Below are positions 59,687 to 64,000 of a DNA stretch of 64,000 bases, one piece after another. The translations under genes and the position numbers were made by a program. The stretch is from Microbacterium psychrotolerans (GTDB lineage Bacteria; Actinomycetota; Actinomycetes; Actinomycetales; Microbacteriaceae). The notes beneath the pieces are model-generated. The model was given only the letters and a program-made list of their open reading frames with translations, did no database searches and was not told the origin of the DNA. The DNA is taken from contig NZ_JAVFWO010000005.1 in NCBI RefSeq assembly GCF_031085295.1, forward strand, positions 305,626-369,625, given 5' to 3'. The stretch's first letter is position 1, and each line of letters begins with the position of its first letter.

Positions 59687-61168
59687 TCACGCGCGGGCGA
59701 AGAACTCCCGTTCGTGCTCCATCGAGCGTGCGAATGCGGCGCTCATGCGCGCCCGCTCGCGCGGTCCGGCCTCTTGCGCCGCGGCGTCGGCGATCTCGGC
59801 CGCCCGCGCGGTCGCGGCAGTGAACCCCGGGTCGCCGTACATCGCCAGCCAGTCGTCGTACGGGTGCCCGTCATGGCGCCGGGCCGCCAAGCGGACGCCG
59901 AGGTCGGTGTACAGCCAGAAGCACGGGAGCAGCGCGGCGACGAGCTCCGCGTAGGACCGCGCCGAGGCGTGCAGGTGGTTCGTGTAGGCCCGCGTCTGCG
60001 GCGCGGGCTCGTCGGAGCGCGTCCCGAGATGCGACTCGTGCAGCCGTCGCTCCTCGACGAGCGAGGACTCGGCCGCGCGCGCCCAGAACGCCTGCTCCTC
60101 GGAGCTCGGCGCGAGCGCACTCGCCTTCGCCAGCACGCGGGAGTACTCGCCGAGGTAGAGCGCGTCCTGGGCGAGGTAGCGCAGGAACGTCTCGCGCGGC
60201 AGGCTGCCGTCGGCCAGCCCTCGGACGAAGTCCAGGCCGTCGACCTCCGCCCGCACGGCGGCGGCGGCCTCCCACGCCTGCGCCGACCATGACGCGGCCG
60301 CGCCGGTCCCCACGGCCCCTGCCCGCTGTTCGTGGAAGTGGTCGATCGGCCCGTTGCCTTCGCCCACACCCAGAGCATCGGCATGCGCGAGTGCGCCGGT
60401 GAGCCACGTCTTCGCGCGCACCAGGGCGTCGGGCCAGTCCGCCCCGCCCGCGCGCAGGGTCGCCATCGCCGACGAGAGCGAGCAGCCGGTGCCGTGGGTG
60501 TTCCGGGTCGCCACGCGGGTGCCGGCGACCTCGTGCACCGCGCCGTCGGCCGCGACGACAGCATCCGGGCACTCCGTGCCGTCGAGATGCCCGCCCTTGA
60601 GCAGCACGGCCGTTCCCGTCGCGCTCGCGAGCGCCCGCGCGTCGGCGGCCGCCTGCCGCCATGTCGTCGCCCGGGGGCGGCGGATGAGCACGGCGAGCTC
60701 CGCCAGGTTCGGGGTGATCAGATCCACCTCGCTCGCGAGTGCGCGCAGCGCCTCCTCGGCGGCGGGGTCGAGCAGCCGATCGCCGCTGGTCGCCACCATC
60801 ACCGGATCGAGCACGACGACCGGCGGTCGCACGCGGCCGAGCCACTCCCGCACGGTGCCGATGATCGGGGCGGACTGCAGCATGCCGATCTTCACCGCGT
60901 CGATCTCGACGTCATCCGATACGGCGTCCAGCTGCGCCGCGAGGAACGCGGTCGGAGGCACGTGCACCTCGCGCACGCCGCGCGTGTTCTGCGCGACGAG
61001 CGCGGTCACCACGGCCATGCCGTAGCCGCCCAGCGCGGCGATGGACTTGAGGTCGGCCTGGATGCCCGCGCCGCCCGTCGGGTCGGTGCCGGCGATACTG
61101 AGCACGCGCGGGATCGCCCGCCCGTGAAGCGGCGCCGTCGCGGGCTGCGCGACGAACACGTCGCTCAT
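59687..61168 (-). CDS. ThiD-TenA fusion: HMP(-P) kinase joined to thiaminase II
   Basis: The 493-residue protein joins a ThiD kinase (about residues 20-268) to a TenA domain (about 290-490). ThiD marks are SIAGTDPTGGAGIQADLKS, LDPVMVATSGD and the HGTGCS phosphate loop. TenA marks are the catalytic Cys416 in ALLPCFWLY and the acidic helix EHEREFF (residues 484-490) at the C-terminus. ThiD phosphorylates hydroxymethylpyrimidine twice for thiamin synthesis, while TenA recovers the pyrimidine from degraded thiamin, so the fusion would channel salvage into synthesis. It is the last gene of the operon; its ATG overlaps the thiE stop. Confidence 0.94.
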   Translation of the reverse strand: MSDVFVAQPATAPLHGRAIPRVLSIAGTDPTGGAGIQADLKSIAALGGYGMAVVTALVAQNTRGVREVHVPPTAFLAAQLDAVSDDVEIDAVKIGMLQSAPIIGTVREWLGRVRPPVVVLDPVMVATSGDRLLDPAAEEALRALASEVDLITPNLAELAVLIRRPRATTWRQAAADARALASATGTAVLLKGGHLDGTECPDAVVAADGAVHEVAGTRVATRNTHGTGCSLSSAMATLRAGGADWPDALVRAKTWLTGALAHADALGVGEGNGPIDHFHEQRAGAVGTGAAASWSAQAWEAAAAVRAEVDGLDFVRGLADGSLPRETFLRYLAQDALYLGEYSRVLAKASALAPSSEEQAFWARAAESSLVEERRLHESHLGTRSDEPAPQTRAYTNHLHASARSYAELVAALLPCFWLYTDLGVRLAARRHDGHPYDDWLAMYGDPGFTAATARAAEIADAAAQEAGPRERARMSAAFARSMEHEREFFARA

Positions 61169-61842
61169 GGCGCCACCTCCTCGGCGTCGAGCGCGATCGC
61201 GTCTGCGGCGCTGCGAAGTGCCCGCGACGTCGCTGCCGGATCATCGGCCCCGCAGATCGCCGAGACGACCGCGACACCCGCCGCTCCGGCTTCCCGCAGC
61301 GGTGCGACGTCGCTCAGGCGCACTCCGCCGATCGCGACACAGGGCACGGGGGTGCTCATCGCGAACGCGGCGAAGCCGTCGATGCCGAGCGCCGGCGGGT
61401 GGTCGGGCTTGGTCGAGGTCGGCCGGATCACGCCCACGCCGAGGTAGTCGACCGTGCCGGGACGCAGAGCGGATGCCGCGGCCCGGTGCTCCGGCGAGTT
61501 CGCCGTCCAGCCGACCACGGCGTGCGCGCCGAGCAGGCGTCGGGCCGTCTCGGGCGGCACGTCGGCCTGGCCGAGGTGGACGCCGTCGACACGGGCTCCG
61601 GCATCGCGCGCGGCGACGGCGACGTCGACGCGGTCGTTGATCAGCAGCAGGCAGCGGCGGTCGATGACGTCCGACATCGCCACCGCCTGCCGCAGCAGCT
61701 CGCGCGCGCTGACGGACTTGGCGCGCAACTGCACGACGTCGACTCCTGCACCGACCGCGGCGTCGACGACGTCGACCAGCCGGTCGAACGGCACGCGGTC
61801 CTCGGTCACGAGATGCACCGCGAGGCGGGCGGCGCGGATCAT
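61165..61842 (-). CDS. thiE: Thiamine-phosphate synthase
   Basis: The 225-residue TIM-barrel protein has GVDVVQLRAKSVSARELL (about residues 33-50), a LLINDRVDVAVAA strand-loop, DGVHLGQADVP and YLGVGVIRPTSTKP. These are the pyrimidine- and phosphate-binding loops of ThiE. It couples hydroxymethylpyrimidine diphosphate with thiazole phosphate. ATG 61842 overlaps the thiM stop by four bases, and its own stop overlaps the thiD-tenA start. A much longer open frame upstream is not coding. Confidence 0.94.
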   Translation of the reverse strand: MIRAARLAVHLVTEDRVPFDRLVDVVDAAVGAGVDVVQLRAKSVSARELLRQAVAMSDVIDRRCLLLINDRVDVAVAARDAGARVDGVHLGQADVPPETARRLLGAHAVVGWTANSPEHRAAASALRPGTVDYLGVGVIRPTSTKPDHPPALGIDGFAAFAMSTPVPCVAIGGVRLSDVAPLREAGAAGVAVVSAICGADDPAATSRALRSAADAIALDAEEVAP

Positions 61843-62657
61843 CGGGCCGCGACCGCGTCGCCGACGCGCGCGTCGAGTTCGGCGGGCGCCGCGGCCACGG
61901 CGTCGAGCGCATCGAGGAACGCCACGGCGAACGACCCCGGCCCCTCCGACCGCGCCCCGGCGCGTTCCGACGCGACCGCGTAGAGGGCGGATGCCGCCAC
62001 CGCCGCCTCGAGCGGGGCGCACACGCCGAGCAGTGCCGCCATCACCGCGCCGAGCGAGCAGCCGCCGCCGGTGACGCGGGTGAGGAGAGCGTCGCCGCCG
62101 TGGACGCGCACGACCCGCTCGCCGTCGGTGACCAGGTCGACGGGGCCCGACACGGCGACCACGCCGCCGGCGCGCAGCGCGAGCGCCCGCGCGGCGCCGG
62201 CTGCGGCATCCGTTCCGTCCGTCGCATCGACGCCGCGACCGCCGGAGCCCTCGCCGGCGAGCGCCAGGATCTCGGAGGCGTTGCCGCGGATGATCGCCGG
62301 ACGGTGCTCGAGCAGCTTGGCCGCGAGAGCCGTGCGCACCGGGAGCACGCCGACGGCAACGGGATCGAGCACCCACCGGGACGTGTGACGGACTGCCTCG
62401 CGGGCGGCATCGCGCTGCTCCGCCGTCGGGGTGCCGAGGTTGACCAGCACGCCGTCGGCGATGCCTGAAAACAGCCCGGCCTCGCCCGGGATGTCGCACA
62501 TCGCCGGAGCCGCGCCGACGGCGAGGAGGGCGTTGGCGGTGAAGTTGGTCACCACCGCGTTGGTGATGCACTGCACCAGTGGCGGGGCCTCCCGCAGCGC
62601 CCTCAGCGCGGCGGTGGGGGAAAGGGCGGACAGGTGGGTATCGGTGCGCGCGTTCAT
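61839..62657 (-). CDS. thiM: Hydroxyethylthiazole kinase
   Basis: The 272-residue protein has the ribokinase-like ThiM signatures: PLVQCITNAVVTNFTANALL (about residues 26-45), GEAGLFSGIADGVLVNLGT, DPVAVGVLPVR and the phosphate loop RVTGGGCSLGAV. It phosphorylates the thiazole alcohol for salvage. It is the first gene after a TPP riboswitch, so it is made when thiamin diphosphate is scarce. No de novo thiC or thiG gene is visible in the window. Confidence 0.95.
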   Translation of the reverse strand: MNARTDTHLSALSPTAALRALREAPPLVQCITNAVVTNFTANALLAVGAAPAMCDIPGEAGLFSGIADGVLVNLGTPTAEQRDAAREAVRHTSRWVLDPVAVGVLPVRTALAAKLLEHRPAIIRGNASEILALAGEGSGGRGVDATDGTDAAAGAARALALRAGGVVAVSGPVDLVTDGERVVRVHGGDALLTRVTGGGCSLGAVMAALLGVCAPLEAAVAASALYAVASERAGARSEGPGSFAVAFLDALDAVAAAPAELDARVGDAVAAR

Positions 62658-62659
62658 CG

Positions 62660-62742
62660 CGACATCCCTTCGCTCGCATGATCGAGATCAGGTTCGACGG
62701 GTGTGTTCTCAGCCCGCCGCGCGGGCACCCCGTGTCACTGCC
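62660..62742 (-). promoter_or_regulatory. TPP riboswitch (THI element)
   Basis: Read on the minus strand, ACACGGGGTGCCC, GGCTGAGA, ACCCGTCGAACCTGATC and GCGAAGGGATGT follow in the order of the TPP aptamer. The element ends within a few bases of the thiM start codon, so binding of TPP probably blocks translation. Ends are approximate. Confidence 0.95.
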
Positions 62743-62805
62743 GAGCAATCTAGCAGGCGGCGCGAGGGCCACCGCGATGTCGGCGTCACGCCGTAGGCTG
62801 GGGGA

Positions 62806-64000
62806 GTGACCACCGCCCTCTACCGCCGCTATCGGCCCGAGTCGTTCGGCGAGATGATCGGCCAGTCGCAGGTCACCGAGCCTTTGATGACGGCGCTGCG
62901 CAGCGACCGGGTCGGGCACGCGTATCTGTTCTCCGGACCTCGCGGCTGCGGCAAGACCACGTCCGCCCGCATCCTGGCGCGCTGTCTCAACTGCGCGCAG
63001 GGGCCGACCGACACTCCCTGCGGCACCTGCGACAGCTGCATCGAGCTCGGGCGCGGCGGTGGCGGCTCGCTCGACGTCGTCGAGATCGACGCCGCGAGCC
63101 ATAACGGCGTCGACGACGCCCGCGACCTGCGCGAGCGCGCCGTGTTCGCCCCCGCGCGCGACCGCTTCAAGATCTTCATCCTCGACGAGGCGCACATGGT
63201 CACCCCGCAGGGCTTCAACGCCCTGCTGAAGCTCGTCGAAGAGCCGCCCGACCACGTCAAGTTCATCTTCGCGACGACCGAGCCCGAGAAGGTCATCGGC
63301 ACGATCCGCTCGCGCACGCACCACTATCCGTTCCGCCTCGTGCCGCCGGCCGCCATGCTCGAGTACGTCGAGCAGCTCTGCGAGCAGGAGGGCGTCGAGG
63401 TCGAGAAGGGCGTGCTGCCGCTCGTCGTGCGCGCGGGCGGCGGGTCGCCGCGCGACACGCTGTCGCTGCTCGACCAGCTCATCGCCGGATCCGAGGACGC
63501 CAAGGTCACCTACGCCCGCGCCGTCGCGCTGCTCGGCTACACCCACGCCGAGCTGCTCGACGAGGTGGTCGACGCGTTCGCCGCCTCCGACGCCGCGGCC
63601 GCGTTCGCCGCGGTCGACCGGGTCGTGCAGACGGGCCAGGACCCCCGCCGGTTCGTCGACGACCTGCTCGAGCGCCTGCGCGACCTCATCGTCGTGTCGG
63701 CGACCGGTCAGGGCGCCGCCGCAGTGCTGCGCGGCGTCTCGGCGGAAGACCTCGCGCGCATGCAGCGCCAGGCCGACGCCTTCGGCACCTCCCGCCTGTC
63801 GCACATCGCCGACCTCGTCATCGCCACCCTCGACGACATGACGGGTGCGACCTCGCCCCGGCTTCAGCTCGAGCTCATGGTCGCTCGCGTGCTCGCGCGC
63901 GCGGCGGGCAGCGCCACGGCGGCCGCCCCTCCGGCTGCCGCTGTGCCCGCGGTCGCTGCTTCGCCCGCGGCTGCCGCTTCGCCCGCGGCTGCGCCGAGCG
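62806..64000 (+). CDS. dnaX: DNA polymerase III subunit gamma/tau, 5' part
   Basis: The frame is open from GTG 62806 to the window end, giving 398 codons; the 3' part lies outside. Walker A GPRGCGKTT is at residues 44-52, the four zinc cysteines are Cys63, Cys72, Cys75 and Cys78, and Walker B is FILDEAHM (about residues 119-126). An Ala/Pro-rich linker begins near residue 370, as in tau. This clamp-loader subunit assembles the replicase. TAGGCT lies 12 bases before the GTG, so a leaderless transcript is likely; GGGGGAG also lies directly before the start but is too close for a standard ribosome-binding site. Confidence 0.96.
   Translation, partial: MTTALYRRYRPESFGEMIGQSQVTEPLMTALRSDRVGHAYLFSGPRGCGKTTSARILARCLNCAQGPTDTPCGTCDSCIELGRGGGGSLDVVEIDAASHNGVDDARDLRERAVFAPARDRFKIFILDEAHMVTPQGFNALLKLVEEPPDHVKFIFATTEPEKVIGTIRSRTHHYPFRLVPPAAMLEYVEQLCEQEGVEVEKGVLPLVVRAGGGSPRDTLSLLDQLIAGSEDAKVTYARAVALLGYTHAELLDEVVDAFAASDAAAAFAAVDRVVQTGQDPRRFVDDLLERLRDLIVVSATGQGAAAVLRGVSAEDLARMQRQADAFGTSRLSHIADLVIATLDDMTGATSPRLQLELMVARVLARAAGSATAAAPPAAAVPAVAASPAAAASPAAAPS

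Noticed and set aside
57030..59690. A long open frame opposite the GH65 gene
   Set aside because: Mirror frames of high-GC genes stay open by codon bias. Its composition (Arg, Val, Asp and His in excess) is typical of an antisense shadow, and the GH65 motifs settle the strand.

Overview
The window is high-GC DNA (roughly 70 % by eye) from an actinobacterium, most likely a Microbacteriaceae member such as Microbacterium. Support for this comes from the gene style (many GTG starts, ATGA/GTGA overlaps, several apparently leaderless starts), the SRP RNA and dnaX sequences, arsenate reductases of the actinobacterial type, a tuberculostearate-type gene pair, and sugar-uptake operons typical of the group. 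About 60 protein genes, one tRNA, one SRP RNA and one TPP riboswitch can be supported. No insertion sequence, complete prophage or CRISPR array is visible.

Layout. 1-2013 is the C-terminal part of a large, probably secreted, carbohydrate-binding protein. 2192-13057 is a glycan-utilisation locus: a LacI-type repressor, an ABC importer (lipoprotein plus two permeases), a YesL-like membrane protein, a GH36 alpha-galactosidase, two GH43 enzymes and a 2-hydroxyacid dehydrogenase. 13067-19206 is an unusual arsenic island. A minus-strand unit arsR-aquaporin-MFS diverges from a plus-strand unit with a flavoprotein, a GNAT acetyltransferase, an ArsR-ArsC fusion and two further ArsC proteins. There is no ArsB or Acr3 pump, and two distinct operator families are visible. 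19241-21759 holds a glycosyltransferase remnant, an intact GT4 glycosyltransferase and an alpha/alpha-toroid-like protein. 21914-30000 is a mixed region with a tiny membrane protein, a ClC channel, an alpha/beta hydrolase, an arylsulfatase and a PadR/HAAS pair.

30323-33045 is a two-gene operon resembling 10-methyl fatty acid (tuberculostearate-type) synthesis. 33334-40621 is accessory-looking, with a second alpha/beta hydrolase, a HupE/UreJ-like protein, a BMP-like protein, a metallophosphoesterase, a long gene-poor stretch and tRNA-Ser(GGA). 40663-45218 is a MoxR / DUF58 / transglutaminase operon. 45358-51899 looks like an amine-use locus: a copper amine oxidase with a His-rich tail, two APC transporters and an IclR-type regulator. 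51930-64000 is core-like: SRP RNA, a NudK-type Nudix hydrolase, pta-ackA, a beta-phosphoglucomutase/GH65 phosphorylase pair, the TPP-riboswitch thiM-thiE-thiD/tenA operon, and the 5' part of dnaX running off the end.

The strongest candidate for something new is the arsenic island. Its ArsR-ArsC fusion has no cysteine in the ArsR half, so any arsenite sensing would have to use the reductase cysteines. The promoters carry paired operators of two different designs: TATCGA-N6-TCGATA twice around the divergent arsR promoter, and ATAGAY-N4-GTCTAT at the fusion gene and again before the next arsC.
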